This document shows, one piece after another, positions 8,918-18,630 of a stretch of DNA of 64,000 nt (positions are counted from its first letter, which is position 1; every line of letters starts with the position of its first letter). Both the position numbers and the translations under genes were made by a program. A model generated the notes under the pieces. The model was not told the origin of the DNA. It did no database searches and saw only the letters and a program-made list of their open reading frames with translations. This stretch comes from Treponema sp. Marseille-Q4130 (GTDB taxonomy: Bacteria > Spirochaetota > Spirochaetia > Treponematales > Treponemataceae): NCBI RefSeq assembly GCF_014334325.1, contig NZ_JACSET010000002.1, positions 342,699-406,698 of the forward strand, given 5' to 3'.

Positions 8918-10462
8918 CTACTCTTCGCTCATGCCGAGAATCTTCCGAGCGCGTTCTCCGTTTGCCCCCGATTTTTTATCGTTCGCAAGAGAGACGACGG
9001 CGGCGGAAGCGGAAGCGTATTTCGCTTTAGCGTACATATCGAGACCGAGACTCACCGTCGCCGCATCTTTTGAAAGCAAAAAATTGCGGCAGATATCCGC
9101 ATAGCCCGCTCGCGCGTACTTTGCAAAGAGTTTCCCGAGCGCGTAGCGCAGCTGCTTTCGCCTATCGTCTTTGAGCGTCTCTCCGGCAAGGGCGAGTATC
9201 TCCTTTTCACCGACCGAGCCTTGAGAAGCGAGCGCTTTCGCCGCATCCGCCTTTGCCGTATCGCCTGACTTCGGATCGGAGACGATTTCGATAAGATAGG
9301 AGTTTCCGTCTTTTGTGCCGAGGGATGCGAGCGCATCGTAGCACGCGGTTTTGACGACTTTTTCTTTATCGTTTTTTGCGCGGTAGACGAGGTACGGAGA
9401 CGCTTCGGTAAATTTGAGTTTTTTTACTGCGGCTATCGCTTCGAGGCGCACTTTATAGTGTTCGTCGCGGATGCCCTGCACGATGATTTCTTTCGCCTCT
9501 CCGCTTCCGGGATAGTGAGACAATCCTTTGATGACGTACTGGCGGAAATTCGGATCGGATGATTCGTAGAGTTCGGCGAGGATCGGAATCGATTCGCTTT
9601 TTTGCATCGCGCCGATCGCTTCCGCTGCGTACATCCGCACAAAAGCGTTTTCGTCTTCATTTTGCGCAATCGAAACGAGCTTCGCCCACGTTTCAGTTGC
9701 ATGCAGTTTTCCGAGCACGCGCGAAAGCGCCTGCTTTTGCACCACGGTCAAATCATCGCGGTCGATATAGCCGGCAAGATACTGCGCTTCTTCCGGCCCG
9801 CCGATTTCTCCGATCGTCGTAAGTGCAGCTTGAAAATACGCATCGCTGTCCGTATCCAAAAGGGCGAGAACTGCCGGAAGGGCTTCTTTGCACTTTACCG
9901 CGGAAACGTAGCGGAACACCGCTTCGACCGTGCTGTTTTTCGTATCGTAGGGATCGTCCAAAACGCCGACGGCATAATCTTCCAAACACGGATCTTTCAG
10001 ATGCGTAAAATATTCGAGAATCTTTTCGCGCACTTGCGAAGAGCGCGTCGTATGAAATAAATCGTACGCGTCGTCCGAAAAGCGGGGATCGTCGTTGTCT
10101 ATGCACTTTTGCAAAAGCGACGTGATTTCAGGCGACACACCGTAGCGGAACGTATCGCGGTATTCTTTTACAGTGTCGGGGCTTTTATCGGAAAGAGCGG
10201 CTTTTTCACTCTTTTCTTTATCGGGAGCTGCAGGGCGCTTCGCTTCGGGTATCGTGACGGCTTTTTTGCTTTTTGAAACCGACTCGGTCGAAGTTCCGGT
10301 CGGTGCCGCACTTTGCGCCGAAGAAGTCGAAGCGCTTTGAGCAAAGGTAGAAGCCGCCGTGCCGAAATGCGAAGCGATAAAGCCGTCGATGCCGGCGGGA
10401 GCTCGGCAAAAGGGCTGCAGCACAAAAAAAGTCAGGGCGGCTGCGGCATAGCGTATGTTCAT
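8918..10462 (-). CDS. Exported HEAT-repeat protein
   Basis: A 514-residue protein with an N-terminal hydrophobic segment (NIRYAAAALTFFVLQPF) fitting a signal peptide, a low-complexity Ser/Ala/Lys region to about residue 100, then tandem helical repeats of HEAT or PBS-lyase type (for example LPAVLALLDTDSDAYFQAAL and VRLEAIAAVKKL). Such repeats act as protein scaffolds. The ATG at 10462 was chosen over a TTG six bases upstream because GAGG precedes it by seven bases. It lies downstream of tgt but is separated from it by a 238-bp structured repeat. No catalytic motif is seen; the function is unknown. Confidence 0.7.
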   Translation of the reverse strand: MNIRYAAAALTFFVLQPFCRAPAGIDGFIASHFGTAASTFAQSASTSSAQSAAPTGTSTESVSKSKKAVTIPEAKRPAAPDKEKSEKAALSDKSPDTVKEYRDTFRYGVSPEITSLLQKCIDNDDPRFSDDAYDLFHTTRSSQVREKILEYFTHLKDPCLEDYAVGVLDDPYDTKNSTVEAVFRYVSAVKCKEALPAVLALLDTDSDAYFQAALTTIGEIGGPEEAQYLAGYIDRDDLTVVQKQALSRVLGKLHATETWAKLVSIAQNEDENAFVRMYAAEAIGAMQKSESIPILAELYESSDPNFRQYVIKGLSHYPGSGEAKEIIVQGIRDEHYKVRLEAIAAVKKLKFTEASPYLVYRAKNDKEKVVKTACYDALASLGTKDGNSYLIEIVSDPKSGDTAKADAAKALASQGSVGEKEILALAGETLKDDRRKQLRYALGKLFAKYARAGYADICRNFLLSKDAATVSLGLDMYAKAKYASASAAVVSLANDKKSGANGERARKILGMSEE

Positions 10463-10494
10463 AAGCAATCCTCGATCAGTCGATCATATTATTT

Positions 10495-10732
10495 GGTTCA
10501 ATTTCGAGTTTTTTAAAACTCGAAATTTTCCATCCGTTTCGTTCACCAACGGAATGGCGAGTTTGGAAAATAAATAAAATTATGTTTACGGCGAGGTTCC
10601 GGCTGCGTGCCGTTTCGAGCGTTAGACTCATGAAAGCCCACCCTAAAAGCTCGACCGCGGCTAAGCGGATGGGTTCTCGCCGTAAACACAGCGCTATTAG
10701 CTGATACTTTCCAAACTCGCCATTCGACCTAT
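10495..10732. repeat. Structured intergenic repeat, copy 1 (238 bp)
   Basis: Related to 17037-17316 along its whole length in the same orientation. Three nested or adjacent pairings are visible: a terminal palindrome 10500-10512/10515-10527, a perfect 17-bp outer pair 10553-10569/10708-10724, and a perfect 12-bp inner pair 10584-10595/10676-10687. Shorter pairs (TCGAGC/GCTCGA) lie in the centre. The right end overlaps the tgt stop codon, so the element forms the 3' region of tgt. No credible coding potential is conserved between the copies. Confidence 0.75.
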
Positions 10733-11862
10733 CGGATGGTTCCGGTGCCGAATCGCGCAAGAAAATCGCGCTTATACTCTAAAAACCTGTTCTCTTCGAT
10801 CGCGTTACGGATTTCGCCCATCATCGCGTGAAGAAAATAGAGATTGTGATACGATGAAAGCATCGCACTGAGTATTTCCTGCTCTTTGAAAAGGTGACGG
10901 AGATAGGCGCGAGAATAGGTGCGGCACACTTTGCACGTGCACTCGGCATCTATCGGAGAAAAATCGTGCGCAAAGCGTTCCTGTTTTATCGACAGCATAC
11001 CGTCGTGCGTAAAGTACGAACCGTTGCGCGCGTTGCGCGTCGGAAGCACGCAGTCGAACATATCGATACCGGAGGCGACCGCTTCGAGTATGTATTCGGG
11101 CGTACCGATTCCCATAACGTATTTCGGTTTCGCTTCGGGTAAGTATTGCACCGTATACTGCAAAAAGCGCGCGAACTCCTCAGCGGGTTCTCCGACGGAA
11201 AGACCGCCGATCGCGATGCCCGCCGTATCGAGAGACGAAACGAAGAGAGCGCTTTCTTTGCGGAGATCTTCAAAAAAATTACCCTGAACGATCGGAAAGA
11301 GAAAACCGCGATAGCCGCGCTCGGTCTCCCGCTTCCACTCCGAAAGCGCCCGCTTCGCCCAATCCGTCGTAATCGCCAGAGCGCGCTCGGCTTCTTTTCT
11401 GCCTTCATTCCAGCCCGTGCACACGTCGAGCTGCATTTGAATATCGCTGTTGAATTTCGCCTGCGTTTCAACGACGTTTTCGGGCGTAAAAAAGTGCCGC
11501 GAACCGTCGATGTGACTTTGGAACGCGACACCTTCGGCGCCGATCTTCCGAAGCTTTGCGAGCGAAAACACTTGAAAGCCGCCGGAATCGGTGAGAAAAT
11601 TTTTTTGCCACTTCGAAAAACCGTGCAGCCCGCCCGCTTCTTTTATCAAATCGGAGCCGGGGCGCAAAAAAAGGTGGTAGGTATTGGCGAGGATAATTTC
11701 AAAGCCGATCTCTTCGAGCGATTCTTTCGACACGGCTTTGACCGTCGCATTCGTTCCGACCGGCATAAAGACGGGAGTTCGAACAGTGCCGTGCGGCAGC
11801 GTCAACAGCCCCGTCCGCGCCGAGCCGTCGGAACTCGTATGGTGCACTTCAAAAATATTCAC
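10729..11862 (-). CDS. tgt: tRNA-guanine transglycosylase
   Basis: A 377-residue enzyme that exchanges guanine 34 for a queuosine precursor in tRNAs for Asp, Asn, His and Tyr. Family signatures are LTDSGGFQVFSL, with the active-site Asp region, the second catalytic Asp in FDCVLPTRNARNG, and the zinc site C-x-C-x2-C in CTCKVCRTYSRAYLRHL. The start is read as GTG at 11862: GAGG lies eight bases before it and the next residues (VNIFEVHHTSSDGSARTG) fit the family. A longer frame to 11928 would overlap the upstream permease. It is separated from that permease by only 2 bp and forms the end of the dut-permease-permease-tgt operon. Confidence 0.93.
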   Translation of the reverse strand: MNIFEVHHTSSDGSARTGLLTLPHGTVRTPVFMPVGTNATVKAVSKESLEEIGFEIILANTYHLFLRPGSDLIKEAGGLHGFSKWQKNFLTDSGGFQVFSLAKLRKIGAEGVAFQSHIDGSRHFFTPENVVETQAKFNSDIQMQLDVCTGWNEGRKEAERALAITTDWAKRALSEWKRETERGYRGFLFPIVQGNFFEDLRKESALFVSSLDTAGIAIGGLSVGEPAEEFARFLQYTVQYLPEAKPKYVMGIGTPEYILEAVASGIDMFDCVLPTRNARNGSYFTHDGMLSIKQERFAHDFSPIDAECTCKVCRTYSRAYLRHLFKEQEILSAMLSSYHNLYFLHAMMGEIRNAIEENRFLEYKRDFLARFGTGTIR

Positions 11863-11864
11863 TT

Positions 11865-12935
11865 TTATGTCCTCGTAAAGCGCAAAAGGAGGGCGCTCGC
11901 TATGATAAACAGGATAACCGGAAACCACGCTCCGGAAAAGGCGGTTATATAACCGAACTTTGCAAGGAGCATCGTAATCATCTGTGTCACGTAAAACAAA
12001 ACCGCAGCTCCGATCGAAAGCGCGAGACTTATGAGCATGACGTTTTTTCTCGATCGCCCGGAAAGGCCGATTGAAAGGAAAACGACGATAAACACGATAA
12101 ACGGAAACGCGAACTTTTTGTAGTACAGCGAAAGCGCTTCTCCGAAGGGCAGCCCCGTCCGCATCAAGTGTTCGATGTATTCTTTCGCTTCGCGCACCGT
12201 AACCTCTTCGACCGAAACGACGTTGTTCCGAAATGTTTCAAAAGGTTCGGAAAGACGCGAAGTAAAAGCGGCGTCGGGAACACTGCGCGTAACCGTCCCG
12301 CCTGCAAGCGAAAACTCTACCGCGTTTTGCAGTCTCCAGCGATCCGTATCCCACAGCGCGGAATCGGCGTGAATGACGGCTTCAAGTTTTTTATCGTCGC
12401 CTCGAAAAATACAATACAGGTCGTAGAGGCGCTTTTGCGCATCGTCGTAGACGGCGGCCTTATAGATGAGATTGCCCCCTTCGGCGAGGATGACTATCGC
12501 ATCGTTGTCGAGCGTTTTTTCCTGATTCAAAACGGTGCTTTGCAGCTTTTGCTTTTGCGCATAGGTAGTGACGGCGAGCGCGTCGTCGAGAAAAAACAAA
12601 CCGAAACTCAAAAGGAGCGACAAAAGTAAAAGCGGAGCTGTAAAACGGAAAAGAGAGACTCCTGAGGCAAACACGGCCGTAAGCTCGTTATTCGCATAGA
12701 GGGCGCTCAGCGTATAAGATGAAGCAAAGAGGATACCCATGGGGACGGCGTACCAAATCGTTTTCGGCGTATAGAGCGCCATGATTTTAAACACGACGGA
12801 AGCCGGCACTTGATTTTGAATATAGCGCCACAAGTTCATCAAAAGATCGACGAGATTTAAAACGATCGCCGAAAAAAATACGGCGCCTAAAAAGACGGGC
12901 AAAAACCGTTTAAATAAATATTTTACGAGCGTCAT
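11865..12935 (-). CDS. LptF/LptG family permease (distal)
   Basis: A 356-residue inner-membrane protein with an N-terminal membrane helix pair, a periplasmic beta-jellyroll middle and three C-terminal helices, the plan of YjgP/YjgQ. In Proteobacteria the LptF-LptG pair with LptB extracts lipopolysaccharide. Many treponemes lack classical LPS, so the cargo here is uncertain. The ATG at 12935 overlaps the TGA of the upstream permease (ATGA), showing translational coupling; a longer frame to 13007 was rejected for that reason. No ATPase partner is encoded in this window. Confidence 0.8.
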   Translation of the reverse strand: MTLVKYLFKRFLPVFLGAVFFSAIVLNLVDLLMNLWRYIQNQVPASVVFKIMALYTPKTIWYAVPMGILFASSYTLSALYANNELTAVFASGVSLFRFTAPLLLLSLLLSFGLFFLDDALAVTTYAQKQKLQSTVLNQEKTLDNDAIVILAEGGNLIYKAAVYDDAQKRLYDLYCIFRGDDKKLEAVIHADSALWDTDRWRLQNAVEFSLAGGTVTRSVPDAAFTSRLSEPFETFRNNVVSVEEVTVREAKEYIEHLMRTGLPFGEALSLYYKKFAFPFIVFIVVFLSIGLSGRSRKNVMLISLALSIGAAVLFYVTQMITMLLAKFGYITAFSGAWFPVILFIIASALLLRFTRT

Positions 12936-14191
12936 CGCTTTTTCAGCGCGATATAAAACGCCGCCCCCGCCGCGCCCGTAACGATATTCGGAATCCACAT
13001 GCTCCAAAATCCGTTAAAGCCGTTTCTGCTCGATGCGTACTGGCCGAGTATCATCATCGTCCAATACAAAAAGCTGATGATGATTCCGACGATCATGCCG
13101 ATCGTCTGTCCGTTTTGCCTGCCGAACAAAAACGCAAGCGGCAGCGCGAGGAGCGCGAAAAAAAGCGAGCCGAACGGCAGCGAAAATTTTTTATTGTATT
13201 CGAGCGTATAGTTGTTGAGCGTGCGTTTATCGGTATCGGCGTTTTTTTTCATATCGCGCAGCGCCCTTCCCAAATCGTAAGACGTCATTTCACGCGGGCT
13301 CGTACTTCCGCCGTCGCTGAAAAAAGCGCTTTCAAAAAGATTGAACGTCACCGTATCCGACGAAAGCCGGTCGTAATCGGAAAACGAATTCGCGCCTAAA
13401 AAGAGCGAGAGCGCATCGGTCATCGTAAGCTGCATGAGTACGCCCTCTTTGCGCACCGATTTCAGCTCCGATTCGCCTGCAGAAATGACACGCACTCTCC
13501 CGTCGCTTCCCGTATCGATGATGACGAGGTCGGAAACTTTCGTGTCGGACACATCTCCGGTAACGAGCGTCGCTGTATTGAGGCGCTTTACCGAATGAGA
13601 CTCGAGGGCGACGGCGGGGTTCGACGACAAAATCATACGGCGCAGACGGTTGTAGCGGATCGTGCCGAGCGGCAAAAGATAATCGTTTACGAAAAAGGAC
13701 GCAATCGAAATGGCGAGCCCCATGACGAGCACCGGAGTCAAAATGTGAGCGTAGCTGAAGCCCGATGCCCGGAAAATAATAATTTCGTTGTCGCTCATAA
13801 ATCGCCCCAAACACATGAGAAAGCCGACGAGGGTGGCAAAGGGGGAAGACTGCGCGACGATAAACGGAAGGCTGTAGGTCATAAGCTTTACGACGTCCCA
13901 CACGGGAGCGCCCTGCCTTAAAATATGTTCCGCGATGAGTAAAATCTGATTGACGAAAAAGATTGTAAAGAAAAATAAAAATGCGACGGAAAAATACAGC
14001 AAAAGCTCGCGCACGAGATAGCGGGTAAGAACATGAGGGCGGAGAGAAGCGCCGAAAAGCTTTGTCCGAACGGATTGCGCACAATCGGTAAAACGATTTT
14101 TCAAGACGGAAAGATACCGACGAAACGCGGAAAAATACCTGCGAAGTGCGGCGCAATACGAACCGCCCGAATCGGCGCCCCTGCGCTTCAT
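12932..14191 (-). CDS. LptF/LptG family permease (proximal)
   Basis: A 419-residue YjgP/YjgQ-type permease with a basic N-terminal extension of about 50 residues (rich in Arg and Ser) before the first helix [20 protein letters not shown]. The periplasmic domain and C-terminal helix bundle follow as in LptF. It starts at 14191 within the ATGA overlap of the dut stop codon and ends in another ATGA overlap with the second permease, so three proteins should be made in fixed proportion. The extended cytoplasmic N terminus is unusual and may be a local gain. The LptF versus LptG assignment is not decided here. Confidence 0.8.
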   Translation of the reverse strand: MKRRGADSGGSYCAALRRYFSAFRRYLSVLKNRFTDCAQSVRTKLFGASLRPHVLTRYLVRELLLYFSVAFLFFFTIFFVNQILLIAEHILRQGAPVWDVVKLMTYSLPFIVAQSSPFATLVGFLMCLGRFMSDNEIIIFRASGFSYAHILTPVLVMGLAISIASFFVNDYLLPLGTIRYNRLRRMILSSNPAVALESHSVKRLNTATLVTGDVSDTKVSDLVIIDTGSDGRVRVISAGESELKSVRKEGVLMQLTMTDALSLFLGANSFSDYDRLSSDTVTFNLFESAFFSDGGSTSPREMTSYDLGRALRDMKKNADTDKRTLNNYTLEYNKKFSLPFGSLFFALLALPLAFLFGRQNGQTIGMIVGIIISFLYWTMMILGQYASSRNGFNGFWSMWIPNIVTGAAGAAFYIALKKR

Positions 14192-14637
14192 ACGTTCACT
14201 CCGGTAGAACCGAAGCCGCCCTCCCCGCGTACGGTTTCATCGAGAAAATCCGCTTTGACGAAATTCGCCTGCGTAACGGGTGCAATAACGATCTGCGCGA
14301 TGCGGTCGCCGTTTTGCACGACAAAGGGTTCGTTTCCGAAATTGACGAGGATGACTTTCACTTCGCCGCGGTAGTCGCTGTCGATCGTACCGGGCGCATT
14401 TAAAACCGTAACGCCGGACTTCGCCGCAAGCCCCGAACGCGGCCTCACTTGCGCTTCAAAGCCTTCGGGAATCGCAAAGCATAAGCCCGTCGGAATGAGC
14501 GCAAAGGCGCCGCGCTCTATCGTTACGGGAGACGGGAGAAACGCGGATATATCCGCGCCCGCAGCTCCTTCCGTTTTATATTCGGGAAGAAGAGCGCCAG
14601 AAAGCGCGGTACACGCAACGGCGACCGGTTTTGTCAC
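14188..14637 (-). CDS. dut: dUTP diphosphatase
   Basis: A 149-residue trimeric dUTPase hydrolysing dUTP to dUMP. All five motifs are present: [27 protein letters not shown] and the C-terminal [10 protein letters not shown]. The start is GTG at 14637, after an AGGAAAG ribosome site; no in-frame ATG lies close by. It is the first gene of a tightly overlapped unit with the two LptF/LptG-like permeases and tgt, and begins 17 bp after the pnp stop. Confidence 0.95.
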   Translation of the reverse strand: MTKPVAVACTALSGALLPEYKTEGAAGADISAFLPSPVTIERGAFALIPTGLCFAIPEGFEAQVRPRSGLAAKSGVTVLNAPGTIDSDYRGEVKVILVNFGNEPFVVQNGDRIAQIVIAPVTQANFVKADFLDETVRGEGGFGSTGVNV

Positions 14638-14654
14638 GGCTCTTTCCTCGTTCG

Positions 14655-16751
14655 TTATTTCGCCTGTTCGTCGAGCGCGTCGATGTACGAAAGATTCAGC
14701 CGTCCCATCTTATCGACTTCGAGCAGTTTTACGGGAATCTGCTGTCCTTCTTTAAGCACATCGGTAACTTTTTCGACGCGGGAATGCGAAAGCTTTGAAA
14801 TATGGCAAAGCCCTTCTTTTCCCGGAAGGATTTCAACGAAAGCGCCGAAGTCCATAATGCGCTTGACGGTTCCGTTGTAGATCGTTCCCGGCTCCGGATC
14901 TTCGGTGATGCCTTTGACGGCTTTTTTCGCTTCTTCGGCGGCATTCCCCGTCTTTCCGTAAATCGTAACCGTTCCGTCGTCGTCGGTATTGATCGTAACG
15001 TCGTAGTCGGCACAGAGCGCTTTGATATTTTTTCCGCCCGGTCCGATGAGCGCACCGATTTTGTCGACGGGGATTTTCATGGAAATGATCTTCGGCGCAT
15101 AGCGGCTGATCGGCTGCGGTTTATCGATCGTCTTTTCCATAATCGACAAAATATGCAAGCGGCCGGCTTTTGCCTGAGCGAGAGCTTCGCGCATGATTTC
15201 GGTCGAAACACCCGCAATCTTTATGTCCATCTGGAAACCGGTGATGCCGTCTTTCGTTCCCGCGACTTTAAAATCCATATCGCCCAAATGATCTTCTTCG
15301 CCGAGGATATCGGAAAGGATTTTATACTTTTCGTATTTCGGTCCGTCGGTGATGAGTCCCATCGCGACGCCCGCGACCATCTTTTTCATCGGCACACCGG
15401 CGGCAAGCAGAGAAAGACAACCGCCGCAAGTAGACGCTTGTGATGACGAGCCGTTCGATTCCATGATTTCCGAAACGACGCGGATCGTATACGGGAATTC
15501 GTCTCTGCCCGGCACCATAGGCGCGAGCGAGCGGCGGGCGAGGTTTCCGTGTCCGATTTCGCGGCGGCCGGTCATAAGCCTGCCGACTTCTCCGACCGAA
15601 TACGGCGGGAAATTGTAGTGCAGGATAAAGTGTTCGCTTCTGTTTCCGTCGATATCGTCGTACGCCTGTTCGTCGAGCGTCGTACCGAGCGTCGTCACCG
15701 CAAGCGACTGCGTTTCGCCGCGCGTAAAGAGTGCCGAACCGTGCGGACGCGGCAACACGTTGATTTCGCACGTGATCGGACGGATTTCGTCGCACTTGCG
15801 TCCGTCTATGCGCACGCCTTCGTCGAGAATCGCTTTGCGCAGCAGCTTATACTGAATGTCGTCCATGAGCGCGCCGAAGAGTTTTTTCTGCACTTCGTCC
15901 GAAAGCTGTTCGGCGTATTTTTCGGCGATTTTATTTTTGACCGCTTTGACTGCGGCGCTCCGCTCCATTTTGCCGTCACGGAAACACGCTTCTTTCATGA
16001 GCGGCGTCGCTTCGGCTTCGATCGCTTCCGCATTTGCAAGCGTCACCGAAAGAGGCGCGAGCGGAAGCTTTTCTTTGCCGCATAATTTTTGCAGCTCTTC
16101 CTGCAGGCGGCACATCTCCGTGATAAAGCCCTGCGCTTTTTCGAGCGCGCCGAGCATCACGTCTTCCGACGCTTCGTTCGCGCCGCCTTCGACCATCGTA
16201 AAGCCCTCGGCTGTACCCGCGACGACGATTTCCAAATCGGCCTTTTCGATTTGCGCAAACGTCGGATTGACGACGTATTCGCCGTTCAAATATGCGACGC
16301 GGCAGGCGGCAACGGGTCCGTGAAACGGAATGTCCGAAATCGTCACTGCGGCGCTCGCCGCGATAACCGCAATGATATCCTGCGTATGAACGCCGTCGGC
16401 GGAAACGCAGGTCGGCACGATTTGAATTTCGCGTCCGAACGCCATTTCGAACAGCGGCCGCATCGGCCGGTCGATAAGGCGCGAGACGAGGATCTCTTTA
16501 TCTTTCGGCCGCCCTTCCCGCTTTACAAAGCCGCCGGGAATTTTTCCCGCAGCGTAAAATTTTTCGTTGTAATCGACGGTGACCGGAACATAATCCATAC
16601 CCTCAACCGCATCGTGAGATGCGCACACCGTCGCAATGACGGCCGCTCCGCCCCACTGAGCGAATACGCAGCCGTTCGCCTGTTTGCCTATCCTTCCCGT
16701 CTCCAAAATCAAGTCGGCGTCTCCGACTCTTGCAGTTACTCTTTGTACCAT
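14655..16751 (-). CDS. pnp: Polyribonucleotide nucleotidyltransferase
   Basis: A 698-residue phosphorolytic 3'-5' exoribonuclease. Order of domains: first RNase PH domain (about 1-210), helical linker, second RNase PH domain (about 310-540) with [14 protein letters not shown] and the active-site region [18 protein letters not shown] domain with [11 protein letters not shown] near 555, and S1 domain from about 615 ([19 protein letters not shown]). Length is normal. The ATG at 16751 follows AGGA. A long stem-loop lies directly upstream, the place where some bacteria process the pnp leader for autoregulation. Confidence 0.96.
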   Translation of the reverse strand: MVQRVTARVGDADLILETGRIGKQANGCVFAQWGGAAVIATVCASHDAVEGMDYVPVTVDYNEKFYAAGKIPGGFVKREGRPKDKEILVSRLIDRPMRPLFEMAFGREIQIVPTCVSADGVHTQDIIAVIAASAAVTISDIPFHGPVAACRVAYLNGEYVVNPTFAQIEKADLEIVVAGTAEGFTMVEGGANEASEDVMLGALEKAQGFITEMCRLQEELQKLCGKEKLPLAPLSVTLANAEAIEAEATPLMKEACFRDGKMERSAAVKAVKNKIAEKYAEQLSDEVQKKLFGALMDDIQYKLLRKAILDEGVRIDGRKCDEIRPITCEINVLPRPHGSALFTRGETQSLAVTTLGTTLDEQAYDDIDGNRSEHFILHYNFPPYSVGEVGRLMTGRREIGHGNLARRSLAPMVPGRDEFPYTIRVVSEIMESNGSSSQASTCGGCLSLLAAGVPMKKMVAGVAMGLITDGPKYEKYKILSDILGEEDHLGDMDFKVAGTKDGITGFQMDIKIAGVSTEIMREALAQAKAGRLHILSIMEKTIDKPQPISRYAPKIISMKIPVDKIGALIGPGGKNIKALCADYDVTINTDDDGTVTIYGKTGNAAEEAKKAVKGITEDPEPGTIYNGTVKRIMDFGAFVEILPGKEGLCHISKLSHSRVEKVTDVLKEGQQIPVKLLEVDKMGRLNLSYIDALDEQAK

Positions 16752-16766
16752 CTTGTCCTTCCTAAA

Positions 16767-16810
16767 AATGCGGCATTGCAGGAAGTGTCAACTTCCGAAG
16801 ATGTCGCATT
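16767..16810 (-). promoter_or_regulatory. Leader stem-loop of pnp
   Basis: Outer arms AATGCGGCAT (16767-16776) and ATGTCGCATT (16801-16810) pair with one G-U type mismatch, and inside them AGGAAGT/ACTTCC pairs around a four-base loop GTCA. The stem ends just before the pnp ribosome site. In Escherichia coli a similarly placed pnp hairpin is cut by RNase III and mediates autocontrol; whether that applies here is inference. Confidence 0.5.
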
Positions 16811-16856
16811 CGTGCGCGGGACTCGCAACAAGCGCATAAGCGCGAAGTTTCGAGCG

Positions 16857-16898
16857 GCGCACACGTACATCACGAGTTTTCAAAAGAAAACTCGAAGT
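16857..16898 (-). repeat. Leader hairpin repeat, copy B
   Basis: The minus-strand reading matches 5940-5982 in about 39 of 43 positions: hairpin CGAGTTTTC/GAAAACTCG followed by TGATGTACGTGTGCGC. It lies 106 bp before the pnp start and points towards it. A further imperfect hairpin at 16899-16931 (AAAACGAGACGC/GCGTTTCGTTTT) abuts it. Confidence 0.7.
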
Positions 16899-17036
16899 AA
16901 AACGAGACGCGCTATTTCAGCGTTTCGTTTTACCGTTCTCAATTCTTTGTCGTTCTTTTCCGAAATTAATAATCAATAAAATTCATGTTCACGTGCATCG
17001 GCCGGAATGCCGACCGATATCGCAAAAGCTATTTAA

Positions 17037-17316
17037 GGTTCAATTTCGAGTTTTTCGAAACTCGAAATTTTCCATCCTCTTTGCTCACCAACTGAAGGGC
17101 AAGTTTGGAAAGTAAATTAAATTATGCTTACGGCGAGGTTCCGGCTGCGTGCCGTTTCGAGCGTTAGGCTTACGGAAGCCTGTCTTAAAAAGCTCGACCG
17201 CGACACATACACGGCGAGTTTGCAAAGCAAACTCGGTAGTGAGCGCAGCGAACGAAGTTCTCACCGTAAGCACAGCTTTAGTAGCTGATACTTTCCAAAC
17301 TCGACATTCGACCTAT
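17037..17316. repeat. Structured intergenic repeat, copy 2 (280 bp)
   Basis: Second copy of the element at 10495-10732. The outer pair is retained as 12 bp (17102-17113/17290-17301), and the inner pair is 17126-17137/17260-17271. Within the inner pair a T-A in copy 1 is C-G here, a compensatory change, although one other pair is lost to C-A. The copy has about 45 extra bases carrying a perfect hairpin CGAGTTTGC-AAA-GCAAACTCG (17214-17234) and a local hairpin AGGCTT/AAGCCT. With the pnp leader it fills the 618-bp gap between pnp and rpsO. Confidence 0.75.
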
Positions 17317-17362
17317 AAAAAAAGCCTGCGCCGCCAGAGCAAGCGGTCATGCAGGCTTTTTT
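17317..17362 (-). terminator. Intrinsic terminator after rpsO
   Basis: Arms GCCTGC (17324-17329) and GCAGGC (17351-17356) are flanked by seven A and six T residues, so on the minus strand a GC stem is followed by a U-run. It begins 7 bp beyond the rpsO stop and separates rpsO from the repeat and pnp. It could act in both directions. Confidence 0.85.
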
Positions 17363-17369
17363 GCTTGCG

Positions 17370-17639
17370 TTATTTACGGATACCGAGCTCTTTGATAAGA
17401 GAGCGGTACGCTTCGAGGTTCGTCCGCTCGAAATATTTTAAGAGCTTCCGCCGAGCACCGACGATTTTCAGCAGCGCACGCTTTGCGCTTTTGTCTTTCG
17501 GAAAAGCGCGCTCGTGCTCAGTGAGCTGCTGGATGCGTTCGGTAAGCAGGGCGACCTGCACCTTTGTGTTGCCGGTGTCGTGTTCGTTCGCACCGTATTT
17601 TGCGATAACGGCGGATGCCGCTTCTTTCGAGAGTGCCAT
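17370..17639 (-). CDS. rpsO: 30S ribosomal protein S15
   Basis: An 89-residue S15 of standard length that binds the central domain of 16S rRNA. Recognisable segments are NDTGNTKVQVALLTERI-like HDTGNTKVQVALLTERI, LTEHERAFPKDKSAKRALL and RRKLLKYF. It lies between ribF upstream (10 bp) and a strong terminator downstream. Linkage of rpsO with pnp and ribF is common in bacteria. Confidence 0.96.
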   Translation of the reverse strand: MALSKEAASAVIAKYGANEHDTGNTKVQVALLTERIQQLTEHERAFPKDKSAKRALLKIVGARRKLLKYFERTNLEAYRSLIKELGIRK

Positions 17640-17649
17640 TCGTATACTC

Positions 17650-18477
17650 CTATTCTTTTATCGTTCTTATAAATTCTACAGCCTTTATGTGCCGCACGTC
17701 TTTTTGCAAATTCTCAAGGCGAAGGATATGAGATTCTGCCGTAAAGCGGGCTTCCGCTGTATATCCGTCGGCTATGACACGAACGCCGTAAGTACCGCGT
17801 TCGGGCAGCACTTGCGCAAAAGCGCTTCGTTCTGCCGTAAGCGCGCATCCGTCCTTTTTCCAAACGGAAGCCGAACAATCGAGCACGTATTTTCTGCCGA
17901 GCATGGCTTCGGCCGAAGGGATATCACCTTCGAAAATACGCAGACGGATAAGCGAAGAGCTTACACGCTCACCTTCATACAGCGTCGGTTCCGGAAACTC
18001 CGAAACGATGCCGCTTTCGAGGGAAAACGCGCGGATTTCTTTCATGCCGTATGCACCGCGGTAACCGCAGCGGAAATCCCATCCTTCCGCGATGAATTTC
18101 ATGCCGCAGCCGTGCACGAGCATCGATAAAAAACTGTGTCCCTCTATTTTACCGAATTTATCGGAAAAGTCAATGAGTATCGCGAAGTCCATGCCGCGTG
18201 CTTCTATGACCGAAAGCCGCTGTGCGAGCGTCGAAAGATCGCCTTCATAAAATCCCTTGGATTTGAAAGCGCCGAGCGACTGCTTAAACGCGACGACGCC
18301 GGGTGTAAGACCGTCTTTTTCCGCTTCGGCTCGGACGCGGGAAAACAGCGAATCGTGCCCTATATGCGGGCCGTCGAAGTTTCCGACCGTGAGCGCCGTA
18401 CCGCGCGCGAATACATCGGGAGCTGCGGTTTTCCCTGCGGCGACGCTTTCGATCTCTTCCCACGTAAAACGTATCAT
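17650..18477 (-). CDS. ribF: RibF-family FAD synthetase, kinase half degenerate
   Basis: A 275-residue protein. The N-terminal half is a good FAD synthetase (FMN adenylyltransferase) domain with TVGNFDGPHIGH carrying the HIGH-type nucleotidyl-transfer motif, and VSSSLIR. The C-terminal half should be a riboflavin kinase domain of about 130 residues with a G-x-PTAN motif. Here only about 90 residues follow LGRKYVL, and no PTAN motif or glycine-rich loop is visible. It may therefore make FAD from FMN but not FMN from riboflavin. The ATG at 18477 gives the family N terminus; a frame open to 18549 was not used. Located 10 bp upstream of rpsO. Confidence 0.85.
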   Translation of the reverse strand: MIRFTWEEIESVAAGKTAAPDVFARGTALTVGNFDGPHIGHDSLFSRVRAEAEKDGLTPGVVAFKQSLGAFKSKGFYEGDLSTLAQRLSVIEARGMDFAILIDFSDKFGKIEGHSFLSMLVHGCGMKFIAEGWDFRCGYRGAYGMKEIRAFSLESGIVSEFPEPTLYEGERVSSSLIRLRIFEGDIPSAEAMLGRKYVLDCSASVWKKDGCALTAERSAFAQVLPERGTYGVRVIADGYTAEARFTAESHILRLENLQKDVRHIKAVEFIRTIKE

Positions 18478-18630
18478 GCGGCATACTCTATCACATTTCA
18501 AAAAAAATGTCGCGTGAAAAAAAGCGCGGATAATACATTGAGAACACATATTGAAAAAAACGTCCCCGCGCGCTAAAATATATTAATTTTTCCGCGGCGG
18601 CAAAGCGGCGGCGTATTTTGGAGCGTGGAT

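Noticed and set aside
8602-9030. Long plus-strand frame past the M20 gene
   Set aside because: Arg/Ser-rich translation antisense to the HEAT-repeat gene and overlapping the M20 gene; a shadow frame with no ribosome site.
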